From assembly GCA_024195585.1 (NCBI GenBank), contig SWBL01000156.1, positions 48,268 through 112,267 of the forward strand: a stretch of DNA of 64,000 nucleotides, written 5' to 3'. Each line of letters opens with the position of its first letter. Position 1 is the stretch's first letter. The DNA is from Aureobasidium sp. EXF-3400. Taxonomy: Eukaryota > Ascomycota > Dothideomycetes > Dothideales > Saccotheciaceae. Shown here piece after piece: positions 31,188 to 40,620 of this stretch. The notes below the pieces were generated by a model. That model was not told where the DNA came from, did not search any database, and saw nothing but the letters and a program-made list of their open reading frames with translations. A program made the translations under genes and the position numbers.

Positions 31188-33816
31188 ATGGCTGTTCAAG
31201 GAGTGCTTCAAGCGCTCACCGAGCCCTTGAATCAAATCAGTATTGCTACTGTCCTATTGATACTTCTTCTCGTCACCTACTTCACCCTATCGTTCACCGA
31301 ACTCGAGACTGTTGGCAAGCTGTTCAATGCCATCGCTACATCTGCAAAATTCGCATACTCTTGCTTCCTGAAGCCTCACACCGGAGACAACACCGGCAAC
31401 CAGCAGGATGCTCTCGAGAGTTTCTACAAGACTCAGGCCGGTATCTACGATATCACACGTTCTAGGCTACTCCGTGGAAGAGAAGACATGTTGGCTATGA
31501 CTGCTGCCCAACTCCGTCATCAGCTTGAGCAGGGTCAATACACTCGCAAGCCAATCTGGGTCGTGAGTCACATTCCATGTCAGACATTGTCAATCTCCGC
31601 GCACTGCTAATCTTACGCTCGCATGAAGGACGTTGGTGGCGGTACTGGCTGGAACATCGAGCAGATGGAAAAACACCTTTCTGTCTCTAGCTTCTTTCAC
31701 GCAGTCTACCTCGTCGATTTCTCTCCATCTCTGTGCCAAGTTGCCAGAACCAGATTTGCCCGCCTCGGCTGGAAGAACGTCAAGGTCGTCTGTCAAGATG
31801 CTCGTACCTTTAAGCTCAGCGACTACGAGGAGGGTCACAATGATGAAAACGCGTTCTTCAGTATCGGCAAGAGCGCACTCGACGAAAGCAGTGCAACCGA
31901 TAATGTCGGTGCAGACCTCTTGACCATGAGCTACAGTCTTTCCATGATTCCCGAGTTCCACCCAGTCGTCGACTCGCTTGCCAACTTGCTTGCACCGAAC
32001 GGTATCATGGGCGTGGTCGACTTCTACGTCCAGAATCAGATTCAGTTCCAGTCTCGCAACTATGTTGGCGGTGTGATCAATCGCCACTGCATGTGGATCT
32101 CTCGTATCTTCTGGGCTGCATGGTTCGAGATGGACAGAGTATTCTTGGATTCTTCTCGTCGTGTAAGTACTTACCAAGCATACTCGCATGCAAGAGCTGA
32201 CCTTCGCAGGACTATCTTGAATATAAGTTCGGCACTATCTTGAGTGCCAACGCCCGTAACCACTTCTTCGGCTTCAGAATACCATATTACGTTTGGATTG
32301 GTTGTGCCAAACAGACCAAGTCATCCATGAACAAGCTTGCCGCTCTCGATGCTGCCGTGACAGAATCGCCCTTCATCAGTGCACTCGACCTTCAACGCAA
32401 GTCAGTAGGAGGTGCAAGAAGAGGTTCTTCCTCTGAACGTCGCTCAAAGGCATACGAGTCAGCCATCATCAACCTATCGGCAAGCCTACCCCTACCTGCA
32501 GCATGGTACCAGCAACACCACTGGCGTATCTACTACGACGAACAACTGCAAAAGCACAAGCAATTCGGAGACGAGTACATCTACGCTTTCACCTGGGAAG
32601 ATGCTAGAATCGATGCACGTCTTCTCAAAATCACCTCAGAGGATGTCATCCTGGCCATCACCAGTGCAGGTGATAACATCCTTGCCTATGCACTCGAAAA
32701 ACCCAAACGCATCCACGCTGTGGACCTCAATCCTAATCAGAACCATCTTCTCGAACTCAAGGTCGCCGCTTTCACTGCTCTTGGCTACACAGATGTGTGG
32801 AAGCTGTTCGGCCAAGGCAAGCACGATGACTTCCGTTCTCTCCTCATCAACCATCTGAGCCCCCATCTCTCCTCCCAAGCCTTTGACTACTGGCTCCACA
32901 AGGGCGACTCAACCTTTGGCCCCCAGACCCGTGGTCTCTACTACACCGGCGGCTCCCGCCACGCACTCCAACTAGTCCAATGGCTAGGCCGCCTCCTCGG
33001 CATCCGCGGCGACCTTGCCAACATGTGCAAGGCCTCCACCCTAAACGAACAACGCGAAATCTGGTCCAAACGCGTGCGCCGAGTCCTGCTTTCCCAATTC
33101 CTAAACTACACCGTCATCGGCACTGAAAAGTTTCTCTGGAAAGCATTAGGTGTGCCCGCAAACCAACGCGCAATGATCGATGCCGATTACCTGCATCAAA
33201 CCGACCCAGCAGCAAAAGTCAGCGGTGTTAAGTCAGGTCAAGCGATTTGGGAGTATGCGGTTAATACTCTAGACCCAGTTGTCAATAACACACTGGTGTC
33301 GGAGGAAAACCCTTACTATCTGATTTGTTTGCAGGGAAGCTATACCCAGCGTTGTCACCCTGAGTATCTCGCTCCTCGCTCGCATGTCAAGCTTTCTAAG
33401 CACAATGCTTTTGACGGTCTACGCATCCACACAGATGAATTATGCGAAGTCATGGCTCGCATGACGCCGGAAACCCTTACCATTGCTGTTCTCATGGATA
33501 GTATGGATTGGTTTAACCCTTCAGGTGCTGAAGCAGATACGCAAGTCAAGATTGTGAATCGCGCGCTCAAGTTTGGGGGTAGAGTGTTGTTGAGGTCTGC
33601 AGGGTTGAGGCCTTGGTATGTGGATACGTTTGAGAAGAGAGGGTTTGTTGCCAAGAGGGTTGGTGCGAGGATTCCTCCTGGGTCTTGCATTGATAGGTTT
33701 GTTTTTCTGCCTTTTCTGAGATGTGGATGATGTTGCTGACAAGATGCAGGGTTAATATGTATGCTTCTACCTGGATCTTGACAAAGGTCGAGGCTGTTGT
33801 GGATGAGGAGGAGTGA
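31188..33816 (+). CDS. BTA1: Betaine lipid (DGTS) synthase, BTA1 type
   Basis: Exons 31188-31562, 31629-32162, 32210-33696 and 33750-33816 give 820 residues. All junctions keep frame; the last restores CIDRVNMYASTW. The protein makes diacylglyceryl-N,N,N-trimethylhomoserine from diacylglycerol and S-adenosylmethionine, and fuses two activities. The N-terminal BtaB-like N-methyltransferase has its SAM motif VDVGGGTGWN at about residue 125. The C-terminal BtaA-like 3-amino-3-carboxypropyl transferase includes FTWEDARIDARLL, VILAITSAGDNILAYAL and VDLNPNQNHLLELK at about 430-485. A transmembrane helix at about residues 15-35 suggests ER anchoring. This order is the fungal arrangement. In fungi such synthases replace phospholipids under phosphate limitation; no phosphate-regulator site was confirmed here. 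Confidence 0.93.
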
Positions 33817-34167
33817 GAGTATGTTCTTTCTTGCTGGATCTAATGATGGATGAATGAATGGGTTTGTATAGTTGATATGATGAAGTAGCATGCATAGAAT
33901 CTCGGTAGAAATCAGCATTGTCAGTAGAAAAGAAGGCTATCAAAAATACTGTTGCGAAAGTCAGGAGACACCACGTGTGCAGAAGAGAGTCCGACATGCA
34001 CTTGGTTCAACGAAGAATGGTCTGAAGGTATATATATCATTTTTACCAATTGTAAGCGCCAAAGAAAAGACAACATATAGAACAATCCGCCAAAGTCAGC
34101 AGATAGCAAAGGAAAAGGAGGTAGCAGCGGTAGCTAGCAGCGGAATTCGTATGGGTATTTAGTTCTT
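33817..34167. other. Convergent intergenic region
   Basis: About 350 AT-rich bases between the 3' ends of BTA1 and the complex I subunit gene. Nothing else is seen. Confidence 0.4.
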
Positions 34168-34962
34168 TCAAGCCTTCTCAGCCTCGAGTTCCCGCTCGGC
34201 CTGTTGGTAGTACTTTGCCGTATCGACACCGTGCTGGTTGTGGTTGACAAAGTTGAACCAAGGCATCATGTGGATCCAGATGCCCGAGTAGCGGGATTGA
34301 CGGGATGCAACGCCTTGCATGTACTCGGTCAATTGGGACTTGCCGTAGAGCTCCTCGCCGCGCTTGACCTTGTCGACCATTTCGCGCATGTCCATGTCGA
34401 TTTCGCGGCGGTTTTCGGTGAAGCCGTAGAAGCGGTCTGTTGACTGTGTTAGCCGGCGGTTTCCCTCAATATATGTTCTGTGCAGTATTTGTTCAAGGTT
34501 CCAAGCTCTTTCGAAGGGGGAGAATTCTGGCGTAGGAAGAGGGTAGACGCACTGATGGATCTTGAGTAGCAGAGGTAGAAGCCGGCGAAGAGACCGATAC
34601 CACCAGAGAGACGCATGACACTGGCGAAGACGGAGCGGGAGACACCGGTGGGAGAGACGCGCTCCATGAGGGTCATGGTAGCGGGGACCGAGGCACCGAA
34701 TGCAACGCCGTAGAGGTAGTCGCCGGGACGGGCATAGGAAAGAACGCGCTTGAAGTGACTGGATAGACGAGACGTTAGGCGAGAGTGTTCGAGGTGAGGT
34801 CGGAGCTGGCGTGCTTACGGGTCACTGTCAATGAGCTGCGAGACTTGTCAGTAGTGGTTTGACGAGCGATTGGTGAATTGGTCATACAGGGTAGGGGGTG
34901 TTCAGGGCCTTTGCAGGAACCTGCTGCCTCTCTCTCATTGGCACATCGGTATAACTCGGCAT
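34168..34962 (-). CDS. nuo-21: NADH:ubiquinone oxidoreductase 21 kDa subunit (complex I)
   Basis: Four exons on the minus strand: 34888-34962, 34819-34835, 34553-34758 and 34168-34436, giving 188 residues. Exon 2 is only 17 nt (CTCATTGACAGTGACCC), yet it is needed to form YPLIDSDPHFKRVLSYARPGDYLYG, the conserved opening of the fungal 21 kDa subunit. Donors are GTATGA, GTAAGC and GTGCGT; all acceptors are CAG. The middle has two hydrophobic stretches (GVAFGASVPATMTL and GGIGLFAGFYLCY) that could cross the inner membrane. The C-terminal half has NRFYGFTENRREIDMDMREM and PWFNFVNHNQHGVDTAKYY, typical of this accessory subunit. It belongs to mitochondrial complex I. Confidence 0.9.
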
Positions 34963-35283
34963 GGCGGCGGTGTGTGTGGTGATATGGTCGAAAACGATGT
35001 CGTCGATGGTTGCTTGAATGTCGCATCCGCTGCCCGTCGAGTGCTCTTGGCATTTGATGCGCTTGGGCCTGGTCCCCGCTCTGATGACCACTCGGACAGG
35101 GTGACCTTTTGTCTTATCAAATATACCTTCCCCAGGTCTTCTTCTTGGCATTGACCTCCACCACCTTCATCCACGCGCATTCACCTTGTCGCAAACCACA
35201 TACCGACCCACCACTTCCGCTGACCTTGCCTCCTCGACTTCAATTCCAATCTCTGCATCACTCTTAATTCAATACACACAATC
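34963..35283. promoter_or_regulatory. Divergent promoter region of nuo-21 and TAF9
   Basis: 321 bases separate two divergent start codons, so both core promoters lie here. CT-rich leader sequence precedes TAF9. No TATA box is evident. Confidence 0.45.
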
Positions 35284-36051
35284 ATGGCTTCACCAGCCAC
35301 AGAAACCGCACAAAAAAGCGCCTCAAACCCTCCACAACCAGCACAATCAACCACACCCGCACCAAGCGCACAACAAACTCAACCAACAACCTCAGACCAG
35401 CAACCCACCAGCACAACTGACGATGGCCTGTCCCGCCGCCCACGCGACGCTCGCCTCATTCACCTTATCCTCTCGGCCCAAGGCGTCCACAGCTACCAAG
35501 AACGCGTACCCCTCCAACTCCTCGACTTCGCCTACCGCTACACCTCCTCAGTCCTCGCCGACGCTTTTCGTTTATCCTCTGAAGGCTATGCATCTGCCCC
35601 CGGCGCACCCACAAACTCAAAGCGCTCGGAAGCCACAGATGGAAGTAACATTACTGTCAATGCTTTGCGTCAAGCCATAGCTTCGCGCCAGGATTACCAG
35701 TTCCAGGGTGCCTTGCCAAAGGAGTTTATGATGGAGCAGGCGGTGGAGAGGAACAGAGTTGCGTTGCCAAAGGTGCAGAAGTCGTGGGGTGTGCAGTTGC
35801 CGCCGGAGAAGTACTGTCTCACTGGCACGGGATGGAGTTTGCGGGATCTGTGGGAGGAGGATGAAGTTGTGCAGGGCGAGGAGGAACAGCAGACTAAACG
35901 AGAAGGTAACGGGGATGTGAGGATGGAGGGAATTGCTGAAGGAAAGGTTGACGAAGGTGAGGAAAAGGATGCCATGGACAGCTTCGAGGATGTCTTCGGC
36001 GGTGGTGCCCAAGGGGATGGAGATGGCGATCAGGAAATGGCTGAGGCTTGA
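35284..36051 (+). CDS. TAF9: TAF9, transcription initiation factor TFIID/SAGA subunit
   Basis: Single exon, 255 residues. After a disordered Gln/Pro/Thr-rich leader (1-50), a histone fold is seen: RDARLIHLILSAQGVHSYQERVPLQLLDFAYRY, then SSVLADAFRLSSEGYA and ITVNALRQAIASRQDYQF (about 52-145), which is the TAF9 signature. The motif FMMEQAVERNRVALPKV follows, also conserved in TAF9. The acidic C-terminus is disordered. TAF9 pairs with TAF6 in TFIID and in the SAGA coactivator in the nucleus. A short insert (APGAPTNSKRSEATDG) sits between helices of the histone fold. Confidence 0.9.
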   Translation: MASPATETAQKSASNPPQPAQSTTPAPSAQQTQPTTSDQQPTSTTDDGLSRRPRDARLIHLILSAQGVHSYQERVPLQLLDFAYRYTSSVLADAFRLSSEGYASAPGAPTNSKRSEATDGSNITVNALRQAIASRQDYQFQGALPKEFMMEQAVERNRVALPKVQKSWGVQLPPEKYCLTGTGWSLRDLWEEDEVVQGEEEQQTKREGNGDVRMEGIAEGKVDEGEEKDAMDSFEDVFGGGAQGDGDGDQEMAEA

Positions 36052-36572
36052 GGGGGAATACGTTCAAGGCACAGGACTCGACGAGTCGTGCCATTCACAC
36101 AAAAGCAACGAACAATGTATCGTCGAAAGGCGTTCGGGAGGGAAAGAGGTTGGTCCAAGGTTACAGATGATATTATACCCTGCATAGACGACATGCGAAA
36201 TTACCATGCTACAGATGACACAAGCACTTCAGACTCGGATATTGCAAGTGACATAACTACACAGTGATGCGACTCAGTGCTTTGTCCACACCCTTTGAAG
36301 AAGTCCAATCACAACCAGATCAGCTTCCGAGGCTGCTCGAGCAAGATGCATCTAGAACAGTCTCCCCAAGCCTTCCCACCAAGTGCGTCTCAAATCACAA
36401 GAGACTTGTCCTTTCGTACACACATGACAACTAGCAATCTTATCAGTACGGGGCAAGCTCAGCCACGACAGAGTTATGTGTAGCTGCCACCGAGCTTATA
36501 CAAGAACCATGACTGCTGAGAGCTGAAAACAACGGACAGAGAGCGACAGCACAGTCAAATTGAATGTCGCAT
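36052..36572. other. Convergent intergenic region
   Basis: About 520 bases between two 3' ends; no gene supported. Confidence 0.4.
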
Positions 36573-37280
36573 TCAAGGTTTACTCGCTGGCCCGTCTGAC
36601 TTTCCTTGAGGCTTCAGCATCTTCTGAGGATCTGACTTGTCTTTGGTATCGGCAAGCTCGGATTTCTTCCGCAAGTAACTCTCCTTAGTACGTTGCTTAA
36701 CGCGCGCCTGATGTTCAGGGTCGTTGGCGTATCGCTCCTTCTTTCTCTGCAATCTTGCCTGACGATATTCAGTATCGTTGGCATAGCGTTCAGCTTTACT
36801 TCGTGATCGAGCTTGCCGAAACTCAGGGTCGTTGGCATATCGCTTCCTTCCGCGCTGGAGAATAGCCTCGCGAAACTCAGAGTCATTGGCGTAGCGCTCC
36901 CTGAAACGTTGAGAAGCGACTTCTCGATATCCAGGCTTGTTCCGTCGTTCAGAGTCTCTTTGCATTTTGAACTGACGAAACTCAGGATCGTTGGCATATT
37001 TCTCTGAGAAATGTTGTAGCTTGGCCTGGCGCCAGATTGGGTCGTTGGCATATCGCGTGTTTGCGTATTTGTTAGAGGATTGAATAGACCTCTGGCGATA
37101 ATCGGCATCAGTGGCATATCTCCATCGTCTATAGGCGTTATATTCGTCTCGAGTCCAAGAGTTTTGTGGGCCAGGAGGGCGAATAAAGTCAGAGACGTCA
37201 GAAACGCATCTAACCCAAGCTTTTTGGAATCCCCAACCTGATGAAGTGATTGGACGAGTGAGAGACAGGAGGAAAGCCAT
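36573..37280 (-). CDS. Tandem-repeat protein with 18-residue YANDPEFRQ-type units and a mitochondrial-like leader
   Basis: ATG at 37278-37280 opens 235 residues; a weaker start at 37331 would add 17. The N-terminus (MAFLLSLTRPITSSGWGF..WVR) has no acidic residue until about position 25 and looks like a mitochondrial presequence. From about residue 55 the protein is built from about eight units, consensus YAND-P/S/T-E-F/Y-RQA-x-x-Q-R-x-x-x-R, mostly 18 residues (54 bp) long. Each unit is strongly basic and amphipathic. The C-terminus is Lys/Ser/Asp-rich. Similar short YxxDPE-YR units occur in unrelated proteins with nucleic-acid contacts, but I know no family with this exact repeat. No function is assigned. 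A second frame on the same strand (36614-37306) is also open, as expected for a 54-bp period, and I take it to be a shadow. Confidence 0.65.
   Translation of the reverse strand: MAFLLSLTRPITSSGWGFQKAWVRCVSDVSDFIRPPGPQNSWTRDEYNAYRRWRYATDADYRQRSIQSSNKYANTRYANDPIWRQAKLQHFSEKYANDPEFRQFKMQRDSERRNKPGYREVASQRFRERYANDSEFREAILQRGRKRYANDPEFRQARSRSKAERYANDTEYRQARLQRKKERYANDPEHQARVKQRTKESYLRKKSELADTKDKSDPQKMLKPQGKSDGPASKP
36700..37130. repeat. Diverged 54-bp tandem repeat within coding sequence
   Basis: About eight copies of a roughly 54-bp unit carry a recurring GTTGGCATA/GTTGGCGTA core on the plus strand (complement of TAYGCCAAC, reading YAN). Copies differ at many third positions, so the expansion is old and held by protein selection. 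Boundaries are approximate. Confidence 0.75.
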
Positions 37281-37670
37281 GTTGCGAGCCAAAATGAGTT
37301 TATCAAAGTAGGGTCGGTGAGAATCTATCAAGAGTGTCTGTTAGTGATCAAAGCGGTACCAACCTTTGTCATACGCAACATGATATGCTTGTTGAATGTC
37401 GTACGTGTATAAACAAATTCGCTCACATTAGACGACGGACAACCTATAGGCCCTTCTACGAATAGTCATTGACTGTTGATGGTACGGAGGAGAGAAGGGA
37501 CATAGAGTCGATGTTGGCTTGTGGTTGGCCAAGAAGTGTAGGAACAACGACTTTTGGCCGCAGCTGGTCTTGAGCGAGCTCTCATAGACGGCGCCCGGCG
37601 ATTGCGCGCTGGCTATACCGAGTACAACACGCCTTTGTCCAACTCTCCACTCACACACCTCACCGCCGCC
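37281..37670. other. Divergent intergenic region
   Basis: About 390 bases between the repeat-protein start and the cytochrome oxidase start, presumably holding both promoters. No other gene is seen. Confidence 0.4.
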
Positions 37671-38537
37671 ATGTTTATCCGTCGCGTAGCATCTGGCCTC
37701 GCCAAGCGTGCCGCCTTCCGCCCTGTCGCCGCCCGCCCCTTCTCGTCGTCCTTCGCTCGCTGTAAGCCGCAACCACCGAGCGCATACCATTCATGACCAT
37801 TCAAAACTCACCCATTGAACCACCAGTCGACGCCCACAGCGACCCCAAGCCCGGCCAACACTCCAACAAAGTCAAGCCCTTCGAGGGTCCGTCCACCACC
37901 TCCCACCTCTGCTACTCTCGTCCAATTGACTAACGCTGTCTCGGTTGCGCAAATTCAGAGATCGTCGACGAACATGACCTTATGCCCGCTGGTGCCGAGC
38001 CCGGTACCGTCCCCACCGACATTGACCAAGCCACCGGTCTCGAGCGTCTCGAAATCCTCGGAAAGATGCAGGGCATCGACGTCTTCGACATGAAGCCCCT
38101 CGACGCAAGCAGAAAGGGTGCGTAGCCAGCTACACCCAAACATCACACCACCATCACGCCAAGACATTGACTTTTGTTTCGCTACAGGTACGATGAAGGA
38201 GCCCATTGTCGTTCGCTCTTTCGGTGACGAGCAGTACGTTGGTTGCACCGGCTGCCCTGCCGACTCGCACGTCGTTGCTTGGTTGACCATGTCGCGCGAC
38301 CGCCCCATCGAGCGCTGCCCCGAGTGCGGCTCCGTCTACAAGATGGACTATGTTGGTCCCGCAGAGAGCCACGACACCCACGGTCACCACGGCGAGGACG
38401 TCGGCCGTATGATACCCTTTTATATCCACTGATGCTCTTCCACTAACTTTTCACCAGACGCCGACACCGACGGTGCACACAACTTCGGCGGCGAGCCCAA
38501 GACTCTCGCCGACTTTGTCCGCCCCGAGTACAGATAG
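37671..38537 (+). CDS. COX4: Cytochrome c oxidase zinc-binding subunit (yeast Cox4 / mammalian COX5B type)
   Basis: Five exons: 37671-37761, 37827-37886, 37959-38117, 38188-38406 and 38458-38537, giving 202 residues. All junctions keep frame; the second donor is the unusual GTCCGT. The N-terminus (MFIRRVASGLAKRAAFRP..RPFSSSFAR) is a clear mitochondrial presequence. The mature part includes DLMPAGAEPGTVPTDIDQATGLERLEIL and the zinc-site region CTGCPADSHVVAWL...ERCPECGSVYKMDY, which carries the family's cysteines. The C-terminus (FGGEPKTLADFVRPEYR) is conserved in fungi. It is a nuclear-encoded, matrix-facing subunit of complex IV. A His/Asp/Gly-rich stretch (ESHDTHGHHGED) before the last intron is a lineage-specific insert. 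Confidence 0.92.
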
Positions 38538-39114
38538 ACTCTTTATTATTTCCCGCCTACATGAATGCTTGGAGATTGGGAGGGATTGCGATAAAACTTG
38601 TATCATAGCGTGCAATCTCATCCCGGCTTTTTGGCTCTGTTTTTATTCTTGTTGTTCTCACAAAAGAAACTAATCATAAACTGTAAAACATCTAAGGGAT
38701 GTGTGCTGCTCGAGCCCTGCGTTTGATGACATCGGTCAAATATCATATGAGAGAAGGGTGCTGGTCGAAAAGCCATGCTTGGCCTTCCATCAACGAAGAA
38801 AGACAACACAAAGAGATTACGAGAATTAGCAACTACATTCATAGGCAAGGTGCAACAGGTAAAAACAACACGTAAAAGTCACAGGTAAGGCAAAGAAGAA
38901 AAAGACACGGTTCAAAAGGAGAAAATCGTTCAGCATTTCATTGAAAAGACACCCATCCACTCATCAAGAGCAGAAGCTATAAAAGCAGCAAAGCACCATT
39001 TTGCGCCTTGCTTTGCCCAGCAAACCACTCCAGACATTCCGAGCAGAAAAGCAGAAACCCATCCCATCATTCACATACCATCATTCAATTTCCACCATTG
39101 CACCACAACCCCCT
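38538..39114. other. Convergent intergenic region
   Basis: About 580 A-rich bases between two 3' ends. No gene is supported. Confidence 0.4.
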
Positions 39115-40620
39115 TCAAGAGCGATAAACCCTCGAACTACCAATCAACCCAGCATTACCAGCCTGATCAGGCACAGCAACAACACTAGGCAACCCCTGAA
39201 CACCAGAAACTGCAGCAGCCGGGGAAGAAACAACAACAGTACTAGCAACAGCAGTAACATAGCTAGTCACAAAATCCGTAACTGTCTTTGTGGTACCGGC
39301 ATCGCCTGCAGCTTTGTTTGCAACACTAGCCATAGTGACTGAATCGGTGACTGTGACAGTAACGAAGGAAGGCATGAAGTTGGGTGGAGGGCTGAAGAAA
39401 GGAGGGGAGGGGTTGAAGCCAGAGGGTGGGCCGGAGGGGTGGCTGGGGAAGGGGTTGGAGGGATTGTAGGTGGGTCCTGAAGAAGAAGAAGATGTGTTAG
39501 TGAATGGGAATGGTGGGAGGATGATTGTGGGGATGTCGGTGGACTCACTTGAGGGGGTTGATGAAGTGGTGGAGGGAGCGGCGGTCGAGGTGGTAGACGA
39601 AGCAACAGATGAGACAGGTGCAGCAGTCGAAGCAGCCGAAGAAGCAACAGAAGAAGCAACAGATGAGGCAGGCGTTGAAGAAGTGGCAGCAGATGATGCA
39701 GGCACAGCAGTAGCAGAAGCGCCATCAGCAAGAGTGTAGAGAGCACTAGTAGTCAAAGCAGCTCTGGACTTGAAGTTACTGACAGCCAAAGACTGGGCGT
39801 CCTGTTGACCGATAGTGTGAACGGGTGGAGAGTTGTTGACCGAGTCGACAATGTCAATCTCAGCGCAAGAAGTGTAGTACTCGTCTTTGCCATCGGGGTA
39901 GACACCAGTGCCAGGATCAGTAGGCCACTGCCAAACCCAGTAGACGGTAACAGTCTCGCCAGCCTTGTAGGTGGAAGGAATGTGGACATCGGTCTCGCAC
40001 CACTGCTCAACATTGGAGGTAGGCTGGCCAAGGACGTGATCAGGGAATTGTTGTTGACGTTGCATGGAGATGGCGCCAGAGTTGATTTGGTGGCAGCGTC
40101 CATCATCGTAGTTCTGAGCAGCGATTTGAGAGCCACGAGAGTCACCGCCAGTACCGGCAGTGTTCCACTCGAGGACATCAACAATCTTTTCAGTATCAGA
40201 TGGCTTGGTAGTAGCGTAGACAAAGACAGTGCCGCCCATCTTGGGCTTGCCAGGTTGGTTTTGAGGCAAAGTGACGTGGCCATTCTCAAGGTACTTCATG
40301 GCGACGTAAGAGCCAGGAGCAGCTTGAAGACGGGGGTAGGCGGGATTGTTGTAGTTGGAAGTGCGTTGGCTGGGGTGGCAGAGGAGATCAGTCTCATCGA
40401 TGCGAGTGCGGCCGGTGCTAAGGGCTGGCACCAAGTAGACAATTGAGTCCTCGTTGAAGCCGGGAGGATTAGTGCGGTCGACGTAGCCACGAGTGTAGCC
40501 GTAATCGCCAGTGTAGTTGCCAGAAGTCGAGTCGATGACTTGCATCTCTTCAACCCAAGTGTGAGCGGATGCCTGGCCGAGGACGGCAGCAACCACAGCA
40601 GCGGTAAGTGCGAACTTCAT
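39115..40620 (-). CDS. Secreted LPMO-like protein with N-terminal histidine and Ser/Thr/Pro-rich tail
   Basis: ATG at 40618-40620 gives 501 residues. The signal peptide MKFALTAAVVAAVLGQASA ends exactly before His20, so the predicted mature protein starts HTWVEEM. A free N-terminal His is the hallmark of copper lytic polysaccharide monooxygenases. A second candidate ligand is His115 in KYLENGHVTLP, and a Tyr-rich strand YYTSCAEIDIVD closes the domain, as in LPMO folds. Cysteines at CHPSQRT, GRCHQIN, WCETDVHIP and SCAEID could form two disulfides. The domain resembles what I recall as DUF7492, which is not an established AA family. The tail from about 290 is Ser/Thr/Ala-rich, then Pro/Phe/Asn/Ser-rich, and ends without a GPI-type hydrophobic stretch. 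Copper binding is an inference. Confidence 0.75.
   Translation of the reverse strand: MKFALTAAVVAAVLGQASAHTWVEEMQVIDSTSGNYTGDYGYTRGYVDRTNPPGFNEDSIVYLVPALSTGRTRIDETDLLCHPSQRTSNYNNPAYPRLQAAPGSYVAMKYLENGHVTLPQNQPGKPKMGGTVFVYATTKPSDTEKIVDVLEWNTAGTGGDSRGSQIAAQNYDDGRCHQINSGAISMQRQQQFPDHVLGQPTSNVEQWCETDVHIPSTYKAGETVTVYWVWQWPTDPGTGVYPDGKDEYYTSCAEIDIVDSVNNSPPVHTIGQQDAQSLAVSNFKSRAALTTSALYTLADGASATAVPASSAATSSTPASSVASSVASSAASTAAPVSSVASSTTSTAAPSTTSSTPSSESTDIPTIILPPFPFTNTSSSSSGPTYNPSNPFPSHPSGPPSGFNPSPPFFSPPPNFMPSFVTVTVTDSVTMASVANKAAGDAGTTKTVTDFVTSYVTAVASTVVVSSPAAAVSGVQGLPSVVAVPDQAGNAGLIGSSRVYRS

Noticed and set aside
33355..33918. 187-codon frame antisense to BTA1
   Set aside because: It mirrors codon bias of the BTA1 exon and runs across an intron. 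BTA1 is supported by conserved motifs on the plus strand.
36614..37306. 230-codon second open frame across the 54-bp repeats
   Set aside because: Repeats with a period divisible by three keep all frames open. The chosen frame has a cleaner leader and a consistent hydrophilic repeat.
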